Assembly (NCBI GenBank): GCA_009763385.1
Contig: CM019825.1
Location: 17,243,621 to 17,307,620 of the forward strand
Direction of reading: 5' to 3'
Length of the DNA: 64,000 bases
Source: Coix lacryma-jobi var. lacryma-jobi
Lineage: Eukaryota; Streptophyta; Magnoliopsida; Poales; Poaceae
Below, piece by piece: positions 12,080 to 25,253 of this stretch; within the stretch, counting starts at the first letter, position 1; every line of letters starts with the position of its first letter. The position numbers were made by a program, and so were the translations under genes. Under the pieces are notes generated by a model. That model was not told the DNA's origin. It saw only the letters and a program-made list of their open reading frames with translations, and made no database searches.

Positions 12080-13524
12080 CCCAAGGGCTGGCCCCTCGAC
12101 GCCACCCCTCGAGCCAGACACGGGGGCTCGAACACCAACGCCACCCCTCAAGAACGACCCCTCGACATCCGCTGAGGCAATGCAGATTGACGCACCCGCC
12201 ACTTCTTCATCACGACCCCTCGACTGGCGGACGCCCTTCCTCGACTACCTAACACAAGGCGTGCTGCCAGAAGACAAGACGGAGGCCCGATGCATCGCTC
12301 GAAGAGCCAAGACTTACGTCACCTACGGCGACGAACGAGAGCTGTACCGTCGAAGCCCATCAGGGATCCTTTAACGCTGCATCCCCCTCGAGGAAGGACG
12401 CAGGCTCCTCGACGACATGCACTCGGGGGCTTGCGGACATCACGCAGCGCCAAGGACCCTGGTAGGGAACGCCTTCCGACAAGGATTCTACTGGCCAACC
12501 GCCATCGGAGACGCCAAGCACCTGGTCTAAGCTTGCCAAGGGTGTCAATTCTACGCCAAGCGAACACACCAGCCCGCGCACGCCCTGCAGATGATCCCCA
12601 TCACTTGGCCGTTTGCCACCTGGGGGCTCGACCTCGTGGGTCCCCTCAAGATGACAACTGGAAAGTACACGCATGTGCTCGTGGCCATCGACAAATTCAC
12701 CAAATGGATCGAAGCTAAGCCTGTAGGCGACCCCACCTCCGGGAAGGCCATCGAGTTCATCGCCGACATCATGTACCAATTTGGGGTGCCTAACGTCATC
12801 ATCACCGACAATGGCACCCAATTCACGGGCAAAAAGTTCACCAACCTCTGCGACGACAACAACATTCGCGTGACCTGGGCCTCGGTCGCATACCCTCAAT
12901 GCAACGGGCAGGTCGAGCGCGCCAACGACATGATACTCCAAGGGCTGAAGCCGAGGCTCTTCAAGACCCTCAAGAATTTCGGAAAAGGGGTGGGCTGCAG
13001 AGCTCCCCTCGGTGCTGTGGGGCCTCAGGACTACACCGAGTCGATCCACCGGGTTCACTCCGTTCTTCCTAACCTACGGTGCCGAGGCTGTCTTGCCTAC
13101 GGACCTCGAGTACGGCTCCCCTCGACTTCGAGCCTACAACGAGCAAACCAACGACGAGAGGCTTGCCAACGCCAAGGACCAGCTCGAGGAGGCTCGAGAC
13201 GTGGCGCTCATTAACTCTGCGCGCTACCAGCAAACACTTGGACGCTACCACGACAAGCACGTGCGCAAGAGGGACCTGGCGGTGGGGGACCTCGTGCTTC
13301 GACGGCTGCAGGATAATCGAGGGCGCCACAAGCTCACCCCTCCATGGGAGGGCCCATACACCGTAGCTGAGGTGCTCAAGCCAGGAACATACAAGCTCTA
13401 CGACGAGCAAGGCAGGACCCTGGCGAACGCGTGGAACATTTCTCAGCTACGTCGCTTCTACCCTTATGGGCCTCGAGACCTTGTTCATTTTGTTGCTTTG
13501 TACAAACACGTTGAATATGAATGA
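12080..13524 (+). pseudogene. gypsy pol continued: integrase, broken
   Basis: Resumes the gypsy pol frame split by copia A. The HHCC zinc domain (DMHSGACGHH, then ACQGC) spans about 12415-12550. The catalytic core has GLDLVGP (12625), ITDNGTQF (12800) and GQVERAN (12910), giving the D-D-E triad. The C-terminal part (GDLVLRRL, PPWEGPYTVAEVL) is the usual gypsy integrase tail. Lesions are TAA at 12372-12374, TAA at 12527-12529 and a one-base frameshift near 12985; the last 170 residues are open to 13524. The two TAA stops lie in or before the zinc domain. Confidence 0.9.
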
Positions 13525-14020
13525 GCAACCTCGTGCACCATCTTTCATATTACTTAGCAACTTAAGGTAGCCTCGACCCTGCCTTGCTCAAGGTCGAGCC
13601 TCCCTCGGGGGCTGACAGGGGGGACCCCCCTCCCCAGACTTCGGAAAAAGCGTGTTTCCTTTTCAAAAAAATTCGACCCTCGTCTCAATTCGCACCTCGA
13701 GCATACTAGCAGCGTCTAAGTCCGTAAATACCTCGAGCCTCCAAGAGTCGGGGGGCGTTGACGTAGACGGCCACCTACGCCCCCGGGCTACGGTACCCTA
13801 CCTACACCTCCCCTCGAGGAACTCGTGACGCGTATCGAAGGAACACAGACCAAGCCGGTAAAAGCTCGAGCTTGCGATAAAGAGAAATGATCGAATAAAT
13901 TTGAAAAGAAAACAACTTCTTTAAACAAACGAGTCGTATGCACATGCTGGCCTCGACGAGCCATAAGTCATAACATAAATTCTTACAAGGGCCTCGACGC
14001 CCAAATTTGGCACGCAGGCC
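13525..14020. other. gypsy noncoding gap between pol and the antisense gene
   Basis: About 500 bases with many CTCGA words and no ORF. It separates the convergent ends of integrase (+) and the antisense gene (-), so terminators for both should lie here, but no clear poly(A) signal was picked out. Confidence 0.6.
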
Positions 14021-17000
14021 TCATTCTTCATCCGTCTGGAATTCTTCCCCAAGATCTTCCGCCGCGGGCTCAGCCTCGACGTCCGGGCCAGAAGGAGGGG
14101 GGCCACTTACACCACTGTCCGCATCAGGAGGCAGCACGTCCTCCTCGAAGAGCTTGGCGAACGCCGCCCCCGGCCTCTCCACCTTCTCCATGATCTTGTC
14201 GACGCGGCGGTCGTTCCACTCCTCGGCCTTCCCCTCGATCTTGATGAAGCCCTTGGCAACAACGTTGACCGGGTAGCGGAAGCCGGAGCGGACGGCCGCA
14301 AGCGCCTGCTTTACGCCATGGTGGAGAGCGCTCCTGCGCGGTCCCGCGCGGCCACGTCAAAGAAGCACAGGGCGTCGACCAGGGCGTCGCCCCGAGCCAC
14401 TGCGCCCTCTGCCGCGGCCACCGGGTCGGCACCCCACATGGAGCTGAGCTTGTCGAGGGTGACGCGCGCTCGCTCTGCCACCATGGTTTCACCTCGGAGT
14501 TGCTCCACGAGAGCTGTATTCGTCTCGCGGAGCTCATCGGTGGTCTTCTCGACATCTACGCAACAAACAGAAAAGAGTGAGTCCGCAGCGTGACAAGAAT
14601 TTCGAAATCAAAGCAAGACGAAGCATGAAAATTACCTTGGCAGTGCACGCCCAGAGCGGCGAAGTCGCTGGTAAGGACCTCGACGCACTGCTCGATTGTA
14701 CGCTTCTGGGACAGCACGCCGAGCTTTTCGCCCCTAAGGTCCTCGACCAGCTTGCCCGCCTTCGCAAGGGCCAGATCCTTCCGGATCACCTCCTGCCGCG
14801 CTGCCTCCGCTTTAGCCAGGGCGGTGGCGGCCTCGCTCTTGGCCTCCTCGGCCTCCTTCTTCGCCGCCTCCGCTGCAGACCGGGCGGTGGCGGCCTCGCT
14901 TCGGGCGTCGGCGGCCTCCTTCTTCGCCGCCTCCGCTGCAGACCGGGCGGTGGCGGCCTCGCTTCGGGCGTCGGCGGCCTCCTTCTTCGCCGCTTCCGCT
15001 GCAAACAGGGCGGTGGCGACCTCGTTTCGGGCATTGGCGGTCTCCTTCCTCGACGACTCCACCGCGGACAAAGCGGTGGTGGCCTCCCTCTTAGCTTGGG
15101 CGGCCTCGTCTCGAGCCACCTGGGCCTCCGCCTACGCGTTGTTGAGCCGGCTCGCCATCTGCGCGTTCCGACCTAGCTCGGCGCGAAGCTCCTGGAGCTC
15201 CCCCTCCGCCTTCGCAAGGGCGGCCGCCACCTGCGCGGACTTCTCCGACTCCTCCGAGAAGGACCTCTCCGCCTCCGCCACGAGCTTGGCCACCTCCCTG
15301 AAGATGGACCGCGCCTCCCGTGGAAACCCATGCCGAGCCGGCCGCTCGACGGGGATCATGGCGCCGGACGGGCTCGGCGCGTCAGGATATGGCCACGCCG
15401 ATCGATCGACCTCGACGAGGGGCAGGCCCCCCTCCTCCGGCTCGAGCGGCGCCGGCTGCGGCCCACCAACCGGTGGCACAGGCTGCGGCTCCCTCCGCCC
15501 CTCCTCCGTCTCCGCCCGCTGCTCCGTCTCCTCCCGAGGCGACGGCGCGGCCTCGCGTGGAGGCGGGGACTCGAGCGGTAGCGGGTCGCTCGAGGGGTGG
15601 CTCGTCCCCAAGCTCTCCTCCCTCGCCGGGTCTTCCGGCGTCCTGTCAACCCCGGCCGGTGCCTCGAGCGCTTCCTCCAGCGTTGAGCCCTCGACCGGGA
15701 GCGGCACCTGTTCCAGCTCGTCCAGGAGCTCCTCCACCGTCGGCACCTTCTCCACCGATGCCTCTCCCTCCTTCTCCTTTTCCGTGGGCTGGCTCGCGTC
15801 GACTGGGGTCTCGAGGGCCGCCGACCCTTCAGCCCCAGACACTGACGGAGCCATGCTTGTCTCGGGAGCTCCCCCCGAGATGGTCGTTGCGACGGGGGAG
15901 GAGTGGCCCTCTCGATAGGCACCACCTGAGGAGGAGGAGGAGGAGGCGGCGGTGCCGCGACGGACGCGGTGGTGGCGGGCTCGGCGCCAGGAATCGTGGT
16001 CCCTGCTGAAAAATGAAAACAACGTCGTCAGAAACAGGAAAAAACCTCGACCCCCGAGGTCGACGGCGTCGGCCTCACCAAGATCCGCGGCGGCCATCTG
16101 GCTTCCCCGAGCCAAGGCTGCTCGAGCCTTCACCAGCCAAGCGGCCTCCCCAGCAGAAGAAGGAGCCATACCTCGAGGTGCTTGGACCTCAGCAGAGCTC
16201 GAGGTCTTGGCCCGCTTGGACGCCGCGGTGTCCGCCTCCTGCCGGGGGCGTTTTTCCCTGAAAAAACAAGAAAACAGTAAACGTCACCAAAGGTAAAAAG
16301 GTAAAGCTCCACTACCTACGAGACTGAGAAATGTTACTTACCCAAAGCGACGGCGGGGCTTCTTCCCCGAATCGCCGGACCCGCTCGGTGGCTTCGAGCC
16401 CGCCCCGTGGCTCGAGCCGCGCCCCTGAGCCGTCTCCACATGGCTCGGATGAGGGGAAGGCTCCCGACGCTTCCCGTGGCTCGACCCCGGCGGAGAGCTC
16501 TCCTTTTGCCTCCTGTCCCGGGGGGGCAACCGCGTCTCCTTCGAGCGGTCATCTTGGCGCCCTTCCCGGCGCGGGCTCCGGGACCTATTCCGACGCTCGC
16601 GTTGACGGTCACGCCCCCCCCCCCCCCCCCCGCGTCTGCCTCCTTCTCCCGGCGGCGGTGCGGCGACGGGCTCCGGGATCGCTCGCGACTCCCGTCACGA
16701 GACGACCGGGGGCTCCCCCCCCGACGGTCATGATGGCGCGGGCTCGACGCCCTCTCGTGCTGCCCGCTCCTCCGCGGGCTCGATGTCGCCCTCGACGCCT
16801 TGCGGTGGTCAGGCCCGGAGTCCTTCTCGACGTGTTGGCCGCTCCTCGACGACCGACCCTTTTCGAGACCCCCCGCCTGGGTCGACGCGGTCGTGGCCTC
16901 CTTCTGCGCCGCGGCGATGGCGCTCCTGGTTCGAGGCTTCCTCGCGTCAGGGGGAACGTCCGACACGGAGCTCGACGGGCCCTGAGCCTCCGACAAGGCT

Positions 17001-20000
17001 GGGCTTGGCGCAGCCTTCCGCTGCTGCGTCCCGCGCGATCCCTTCGCTGGGGGGACCTCCAAGACATTCTCCTGCACAAGGGAGCGGTCAGTCCTGACGT
17101 CGACGACCCCCGCGCGCCTCAGACGCGCATCCATCCCTTCGTCATCACTCTCCTCGTCATCATCGTCCTCCTCCTCCGAGCTTGAGGAACTGAGCTCGGG
17201 GGATTCCTCTCCGGGCTGCCGGTTACGGCGAGCCTTCGCTAGCCTCTGCTCCCGTTCCCCTCGACGCAGGTTCCTCTCTTTCTCTTTCTTCTTCTTCGCA
17301 TCCTTACTCTCTTTGTCTTTCTGAGCAGAGAGGCGCCTCACCTGTGTTTCCTGAAACGTCCTCAATTTTCCGCGAAGGGAAAATCCACAGAACGAGTTAT
17401 AATATGACAAAACCAGGAATTGATCTTATCATATTATCTTATATCAGTCGATATCACAGTCATACATCGTAAAGATTACAAAGATAAGCATTACATCATT
17501 GAGTAACACCTATTACAGAGTCTAATTTTTAGAAGAAGACTATTGAGTGAAGGCTCCTCCTTCACAGACATCATCAGAGTTGTTGTAGCGCAGCATCGAC
17601 CGGATCCTCCGAACCAAACTTGAGCGTAGGCACGAAACCTCCTAAAGTCAGCACTTCTGAAGCAGGATATCTGCACACCGCCAGATGTGTGCAGGCCATG
17701 GTCAGCACCGATGAGCTTTGGTGGAAAAGATAAAACAAGGGATCTGGCGATCCTAATATTTGGCTGTGGATTTGCATCCTAGCGCAAGAGCAGCAGTAAT
17801 ATGTAATATTTATCAAGTTTGAACACATTCCCATACACACACATCCACATCCACCCACCATATCCGTCCCAACATCACCACACCATCACCTCATCTCATC
17901 TCACACACTCAGTCGACAGAGGCCAGCTCCCTCCCAGCCTTGTCTCAACGGCCCACAACCTCACACCAGGTTCACGGCCGGCACTCATATACCAGGGGGA
18001 GAAGAGAGAACTCTCACTAGTCGGAAACAGGTCAGGGAAAAAGGTCCGCGGCCAACGAATTGACCAACGTATCGATCGATCAACCATACACTCTGCAGAG
18101 GTTCTACAATATCCACAAGATCGCCATCATCAGCACCCCGGATGTGCCTAGGCGGATACCGGCCGCTTGCCAGCCTAGAGTAATGCCACCCTACCACTCA
18201 GCCCTGGATTCACCTCAAGTATGTCTGGGTGGCTAAGTCTGTGAAGTCACGATCCCTCTCCCGAAGGGGGAGCCGTGATCGTCTCGGAAGGGTGTGGGAC
18301 TCTGATACCCGTACCTTCCTCGCACTCTCTCGCCTAGCAGTAATGGCATTACCCTACCAGGTAGTCCGACCGTCCCCGTCCATAAGGAGCGAGTGGCTTG
18401 TAAAGGTATTTCCCCGTGGTCCAGATCCCGCACCAATCTAGGGTGACTAAGCCGGAATGTCTTCTCAAAGGTTTTCATTATATGTGCCACCACAGCACGC
18501 TCCTGATCTGGGCTCCACCAGCGGCTCACACTCAGATCCACCTCAAGTCACCACTTAACCCGCCACAGGTTTCACACCACAGGGGCATCCAGATATGCCC
18601 CACGGCAAGACTCGCACTAGGCTCGTCATATATTCCGGCTCGGTCGACACAACCCTCACCCTCCACACACCCAAGTCACACACGCAGCACGCTCACACAT
18701 CACCAAGTCTGGCATCACCCGCCAAACCATTCCCAAGGGTTCACCACCCGCATCACATCTCAGATATAATACGAAGTGGAGTTAATAATATAATGGTGAA
18801 ACATGCAAGCAAGCAGGCGAGTAAGCATGAATAAGTGAGCGAATGCGCAAAGCAGGGTATTGTGGTAGAGCGGGTTGCAATCAGGTAATAAAGGCTTGGG
18901 TAGTATCATGCATCATTATACTAGCAAAGGAATAAATATAAAGCACTAGCAAGTCTACATGTTTGCAATGTCTAATAGGATTCTCTAAAAGAGGGTGCTG
19001 CCATGACACCTGCGAAGTAGTCGTAGTCGTGGTTAATTATTCCTCGTTGGTGTTCCATTAGCGAGGTCGTCTCCTCCTGAGTTGACTCCATGTCACAGTC
19101 CTTGTCGCCGTCCATGTCCCCTTGGTATGATCGTATGCTTCTCCACGAAAAGACACACAGGCAAAGGAACACTCACGCAATATTTGAGAAGTCGACTGAT
19201 CATAGGAAGATCCAATAATACCAACGAGACACTAAAATGCACAAGGTTTAGCCCTCTTGGCGGTTGTCCGATTTCCTTGGGCTAGAAAACAGGGTGGTGG
19301 CTTGCTAAGCTTAAGTCATAGTCAAGCCAATACGGCTTTATGATATAAGGTTCGACCCAAGGCGTATTCTTAGCAACCGCCACGGCTCACGTACTTCGAT
19401 TCAGCTGTCATGAAAAGGACGGGAATCGGAGGACGGGCCTAACGAATAAAGAACGATGGGGTTCGGCCCTTGTAGCCTTATCCCAAAGGTTGTTAGTTGA
19501 GTGCAAGAACGATTAACACCATTATGACTTAATCCCCAATGTACCTTGGCTTGCCCGCTATAGTAGAAAGCGGTAGCGCAAAGGATCGGACATCTACAAC
19601 CCTCTCGATCCATACGACACTATATGTCGGGAACCGAGACTCGGGGTTACTCAATATATTGGAAACGAGCGAGGCTAGCTCAGCACATCTATGCCATGTT
19701 CTCAGACGCATCTTCAGGGAAGATGGTTTTAGACGGTCGATCGAGTCAACGTACAGGGTTCTGAGATACAGCATAGACCATAGCTTTGCTTAATAACAGA
19801 AATAGCAAGAACTCAAATATATAACTCAAAGGTTCATTATTTTTCCAATACGCATGTCATGGTAGAGGACAGAGTATTGAAATAAGCGATCCAATACAAG
19901 ATACAGGTGCGCAGACTACTTGTAGGGTACTCGACCGAGGTGCTCTGGCACTATGTCATTTCTTAGATTCATAGCGGTGCGGTTGTCACCGCGAGAATCC

Positions 20001-23000
20001 AGATATGCGATGGTCATCGGGGTACAAGCATACAATAGTCTGTGCACAAAGAAGCATTTATAAAATACTCACCAGCAAGTATAAAAGACTATAGAATATT
20101 CACAAGCAAGCAAAAAGGCTTTATAAAATATTCAAAAGTTAAAAGGTATAGCTCCATGGTCATGGCAAGGCAAATTTGCGACCACAAGATACTCCATCGA
20201 GAGATCGAATTACACTCGGCATCACGGCCATGGCGAGACGGGTCTCCCGATCGTAATATCCGAACGAGGTACGATCCCTTAGCCGGCTTAAAGGCTCGGC
20301 ACATATAGACATCACACGAACATTCATTCATGCAACATTAAGAACCATAAAGCGACAAAGGACATCGAACCAAATTAAGTGGAGTAGCACATTCCCATAG
20401 CATGAGTTTGGATGGATCCTGTATCACAAGTGCATATACAGGTGGTCGTAAGAACGAGGTATAGCACGAGTATAGATAGATAAATAAGAGAGTTTTCCAA
20501 AGGCTCGGTAAGTCAATGGTAAGATGACACGGGTCCTAACGAGACATGGTGGCAACAGTCACGACGTCAAGGGAGGCTCGTGGTAAGGCGCGTCGAGGGA
20601 GCGTCGAGGCCAGTGTACTACGCGGCACGGTCGAGGGTCACGGGGTCTCCTCATATGGCACAACTAGGGATTCCATCAGGGGGCATCCTACGGTCAAAAA
20701 GATGAGAATAGAATTACCTGGTCATCCAGCATGTCGACTAAGGTTCGTTCTACTCGGTCTAACCTCCAGCATGTCGTCCAGCAAGTTCTACGATCCGTTC
20801 TATTCGGGCGTCGCGCATGGTGGTAGGGAATTGGAAGAGAGGTTTGTCACTAACCATGATTCATCAAGAGTAGTGTCCGACGTTGCTCGGCATCATCCTC
20901 GTGACTTGGTCATCATCCAACGGCTTAGAGTGTACCTAGAGAGAAGTTCGTTCGAGGACAAGTAGATGACAACGAAATAATAGACGATGACGGAATAACT
21001 GAGATAACGAGTTCACAAGGATATAGCCGGCACGATGGCATGGACATAGATATGAATAAATGGTCATGTATTACAAAGATAGATCAAAGGTTGTCATGTA
21101 CAGGATATAAATTGGGACTTCGTCTTCGTCTTCGGCTGACGTAGCGTGTTCTGGATGTGGCAGGGGTTGTATCGTTTCAGCGATGCTTCGGATGCATAGG
21201 TGGATCAACGAGCATCACCTTCTTGTCACAGAATGAGAATCCTTCAAATAGTTTCAGAATAGAGAACGAGTAAGGAATGGAGCCATCAGGTAGGAAGGAG
21301 GTGACCTTTAGGAATGTTGAACGGCTTCGCAGATGATTCGGCTTGTGTACAGACTTGGCGATTTCCGAACCCTGCAGCAAAGTGTGAGTAGCGGTACAAG
21401 GGCTACTAGTCAATAGGGTGATCATAGAACCAGATAACAGGAAGGAATTGAAGTAAGAACATGATTCCGCGAGTTCTCAGTATGACAAGATAGTTAGCTG
21501 TAGGTCTAATAAATCCCATAGACAGGCAAGGGATTTTCAGTAAGCAAACGGTGTGAATCTGCGACAGATATACAATCAGATCGATTCAGTGGATAGCAGA
21601 AACTTGATCTAGCAGTGTAGCCGGCAACAGCAACATTGATCTAAGGTCAATCTAAGATTACAACCAGTCATGGCTCGATGGCCCATAGGATGGTTCAGCA
21701 GGATACATCGATAGATCGGCACAGTTCATGTAATCAGCACAAGGATTGCAGTGAGCAACCAACCAAATCGACCCCTAGGTGGAGATAGGGTTCCAGGGTG
21801 CTCACCATGACTCATGGCCACCGGTAGGGCGCGCGGTGGAGGGCTCGGTTCAGGCATCATCGAAGCGGCTCGGTTCGGTGCAGAGAGGGAGAAGTTGTTG
21901 GGGCGGCGCAGTGAGGATCCACGAGCACGGCGTCGGGTCGGGGTACGGCCGGCGTCGTCCCAAGGCTAGGAGTGGAACGGAATTAGTAGAACTTAGAGGT
22001 AGTGACTGAGGGAAAGAATGAGGGGGGGGGCCTGGGTTACTGGGCTCACCGAGGCTCGACGCGGTGCGGATCCGGTCGGGGTGCGCGGACGGGAACTCGA
22101 GGACGGCGAGGTCCGGCGCGGGATCGTCGGAAGGCGGAGACGAGGAAGGCGGGGGGTCGGTGAGGAGTCGCTCGTGGACGCGCCGGTTCGGGGAGAAGGC
22201 GACGGCGTGTAGAAGACCGGCTCGGCGAGATTCGTGTGCTCAGCGTCGGAGGTGGAGTCTTCGTGGACGCACAGGGGTGGCTTGGTGTCGGAGTGGCGCC
22301 GAGCGACGAATTTGGGAGAAGGGCGCGATGGCGCCGTGGTGGTGAGGAAGGGCGCGGCGGACGGGGCTTCAGTGGGTAAGCGGCGGCGGCCTAATGGGGA
22401 AGAAGGAGCGCGCGCGGTAGGTAGCAGCGGCGTGGTAGGTGGCGGAGTTGCGGGCGAGCGCACGCGAGCTGGGGCGAAGGCGGCGCGGCTTGGGGAAGAA
22501 GAAGAGGAGAGCGGCGGAGTTGTTGGGGGGAGAGCAGAAGCGAAACACGGCATGGCTGCGCGTGGTAGGTGGCGACTACGCGGTGGTAGGTGGCGCGGGC
22601 GGAGGTAGGTAGCGGTGGTAGGTGCGCGATGGGCAGGTTGGACCGACGGAAAGGAAAAGGAGAGGGAGAGAGAAAGAAAGGAAAGGAATGAGTTGGGCTG
22701 GCTAGGGAAGTTTTGGCCCAAAGAAGAAGGAGGAGATTTGATCTAGGGAATTTCTAGGATTATTTGGAAAGGTTTTCGAGAGAGTCTCGAGGTAATCCCG
22801 AATAAATACGAGGAGGTTGCTATGGTCATGTGCTCTCCATTATAAGACTTAAGTTGTAAAAAGAATATCCGGAAAACTCCTACAAGCAACACTACATGAA
22901 TGCAACAATTTATTTATAAATTGTTCCCGGTTCGGCTAGCAACTACATGCTTCACACAATCACGAAGAAAATTTTAAAAAGTTCGAATTTTTGGGTTGTT

Positions 23001-24104
23001 ACATTTCCGTGGCATCCTCCCTCACCGGGGGCCTCGATGCGCGACATGTGAACGCCCCCTGCAAAAAAGAAACTCGATAAGAAAAAACCATAAGGAGAGC
23101 AAAACAAGGTTCGGAAAAAGAGAAAGGAGGGGAGGCTCGAGACAGCCTGACTCGAGGATGGCTTACCAGGTGAAGACACCCCTCGTCGGGTGCCATGGCG
23201 ATTAGGCTGGCCTCCTCAGGGCGGAACGGCCCGTGGACCGTGACCGACACCCGGGAGGTAGCCTCGTTCCGAGACAGCCTCTCCTCGGCCATCCTCGACC
23301 GGTTCAGCGCCTCGAGCGGGGCATTCGGCCCCATCTCAAACATGAGGAGGGGGCGGTCCGCCAGAGGAAGAACCCTCCGCTGGTGAAACGCCCAGATGAC
23401 CGCCTGGACGGTCAGCTTCTTCTCCTCCACTAGCACCCGCATCGTGTCCATCAGCGGCTCCAGGTGGCGCTGCCTGTCTGCTACTACGCCCCAGTTCCAC
23501 TTCTCCGAGCGCTGGGTGATGACCCTGCCGGTGTACTGCGGAAGGAGTCTGTCCTCGTTCCGTAGGTAGAACCAGTGGTCGTCCCACCCCGCCTGGTTGG
23601 TGGAGAGCTTGTAGCGGAGGTAGTCACGGCGGACGTTGGCCGACGAGGGACCGGTCCTCGCGGTGATGGTGAGGGACCCCACGCGCGCGAGCCTCCTCCC
23701 GCTCGGCTTCACGGCCTTGTGGAAGAGCTCGCCCCGGAAGAGGTGGACGAACATCTCCCAATGCGGCTCAATCTTCAGATACCCCTCGCACACCGCGGCG
23801 TAGATGGCGGCGTGCGAGATGGAGTTGGGGGAGAAGTGCTGCAGCTCCACCTCGAAGTGGTGGGCCAGCCCCCGCATGAAGCGGCTCGGCGGGACGCCGA
23901 GCCCCATGCGGTGGTAGCGCGTGAAGCTCACCACGTACCCCTCCGGCGGGTGTGGCTCCCGGTGGTCCGCCGACGGGAGAATCCACCACGCAGGACCCTC
24001 CTGCGGGTTGGGCGAAGAAGCCCCCGCTCCACCAGAGTCTCCAGCTCTTGCTGCGTCGCCTTCGTCGGGCTCCACTCTTCGGCCGGCAGCACTTGGGCGG
24101 CCAT
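14021..24104 (-). pseudogene. antisense spliced gene of the gypsy element (Transposase_28-like), split by an insertion
   Basis: Read on the - strand from ATG 24104 to TGA 14021. The N-terminal part (about 23950-23450) matches the plant 'putative gypsy type transposon' family: RYHRMGLGVPPSRFMRGL and HFSPNSISHAAIYAAVCEGY, followed by EPHWEMFVHLFRG. Downstream come an Arg/Ser/Glu-rich linker, an Ala-rich coiled coil with repeated KKEAADARSEAATARSAAEA units (about 14780-15120), and a conserved C-terminal domain. Introns with good borders are 23166-23059, about 16330-16262, about 16055-16012 and about 14634-14558. Lesions are a shift near 24010, an 18-C tract at 14 bases into 16600 (16614-16631), TAG 15132-15134 and a 2-bp shift near 14323. 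The 5.65 kb insertion at 17352-23003 falls inside one exon; the reading frame matches on both sides. Function is unknown. Such antisense ORFs are known in Tat elements. Confidence 0.75.
17352..23003 (-). mobile_element. 5.65 kb TG...CA insertion, probable giant solo LTR or non-autonomous element
   Basis: Ends TGAAACG (17352) and TTGTTACA (23003), read on the - strand as TGTAACAACC...CGTTTCA, flanked by TTTCC at 17347-17351 and 23004-23008. Removing it rejoins an exon of the antisense gene in frame, so the borders are secure. No reverse transcriptase, integrase, gag or transposase motif was found on either strand, and no internal pair of LTRs was recognised. The - strand 5' segment (22721-21993) is a Pro/Ser-rich GC-rich open frame, like transcribed leaders of long gypsy LTRs. 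The start TGTAAC and CT-rich leader suggest a Tekay/Del-like LTR, but that is inference. Confidence 0.7.
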
Positions 24105-24241
24105 GGCGGCGACGACACGGATCTGAGCGGCGGACGGACGGCCGGGAAGGTTGCCTATCGCTACCGTGGGGAGAGAGCGTATGGGAGCTGCGGCGACTGA
24201 AGGCAAAAGCAAAGTAAAAGAGTCCCTTACCCCTCTTGCGA

Positions 24242-24250
24242 TATTTATAA
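24242..24250 (-). promoter_or_regulatory. TATA box for the antisense gene
   Basis: TTATAAATA on the - strand about 140 bases upstream of the ATG at 24104. The distance and position fit a dedicated promoter inside the gypsy element driving the antisense gene. Confidence 0.5.
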
Positions 24251-25253
24251 GAGAAAACCCCAATAAGCGGGTTCTCCCACGGCGGCGAAAAGGTAACCAC
24301 ACACATTTAATGCGCCCACCTAACCGCATCTCGAGCCGATTGACAGGTACACGCGACAACTCCCCATTCGCCCCGCTACCTGGGCCCACCACGACCGCCG
24401 CTCCAACTTCGCGTCCGACGCCCTCCCTGACAGTTTCTGCCTAAAAAGGCGCGCCCAACGGGCAGAAGGATTCCCAGATGACGGTGGCTTCTTCACGAAG
24501 GTAAAAACGTGCCCCGGTCCTAAGCCTCGAAGCAGCGAAGGCTGGCCCTCGAAGAGGGTTCGACAGCCGGCTTCGAGCACCCGAGTCAGGGACACCAAGG
24601 GGCGCCACTCGCAGCATCGCTCAAGGGCCGAGCCCTCGAGGCCCCTCACGTGTATCCAAGGCAGGGAGCACGACATGCAGTGAGATCCCCTCGGAGGGAG
24701 GCATCGAGCCACCGGGTCCTATCGAATGGACCCGGCATTCCTGCAGACCGAGCACCCATGCTTTATGAGATCGCCTCCGGGCTACAGTCGACCCCATCGA
24801 ACGGGGCACGAGGTCTCACTTGGATTTCCCCGTTACCAGCTCACCGGGAACCTCGATACTCGCCCGTTCGTGGTAGTATGAGGCATCCCCCCTCGCATCC
24901 GATCGAAAGGACTCGCGGGATGACAAGCCAGGGCAACCGGCGTGCCGGACAGCTCGAAGAGCCGGCCGGTCGGTTCAGCCTGGCACCCCTCGACGAAAGA
25001 GGGTCTAAAAACTCGGGGGCTCGACACTCTCGAACCTAAAAAAACGCAACTAACACTCACGCTCGTAAAAAAGCCCACGAGGGAGTCCTAACCACTCCCC
25101 CGTGGCCTCGGGGGCTACACCCGCGAGTGTCGCGCACGCGACACCCACGGAATCAAGGCAACTAAACCCTCGAGAACCAGTTAGTAACCCTCTAGATCCC
25201 AGTAGAGACCCCCTGCTCGAGTGCCAGCACTCAAACAAGGGCTCGGGGGCTAC
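24251..25253 (+). other. gypsy noncoding region before the 3' LTR, with polypurine tract
   Basis: GC-rich, CTCGAG-rich sequence without a supported gene, upstream of the antisense promoter. The last bases, AGGGCTCGGGGGCTAC (25238-25253), are the polypurine tract against the 3' LTR. Confidence 0.65.

Noticed and set aside
12360..13058. 232-residue - strand frame opposite integrase
   Set aside because: Mirror frame of the integrase core, which has clear motifs on the + strand.
14752..15918. 388-residue + strand open frame
   Set aside because: It is the shadow of the antisense gene's coiled-coil and linker exons; codon repeats on the - strand explain it.
21993..22721. 242-residue open frame on the - strand, Pro/Ser/Ala-rich
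   Set aside because: Low complexity, GC-driven, lies at the start of the TG...CA insertion and matches no known domain; treated as transcribed leader of an LTR.
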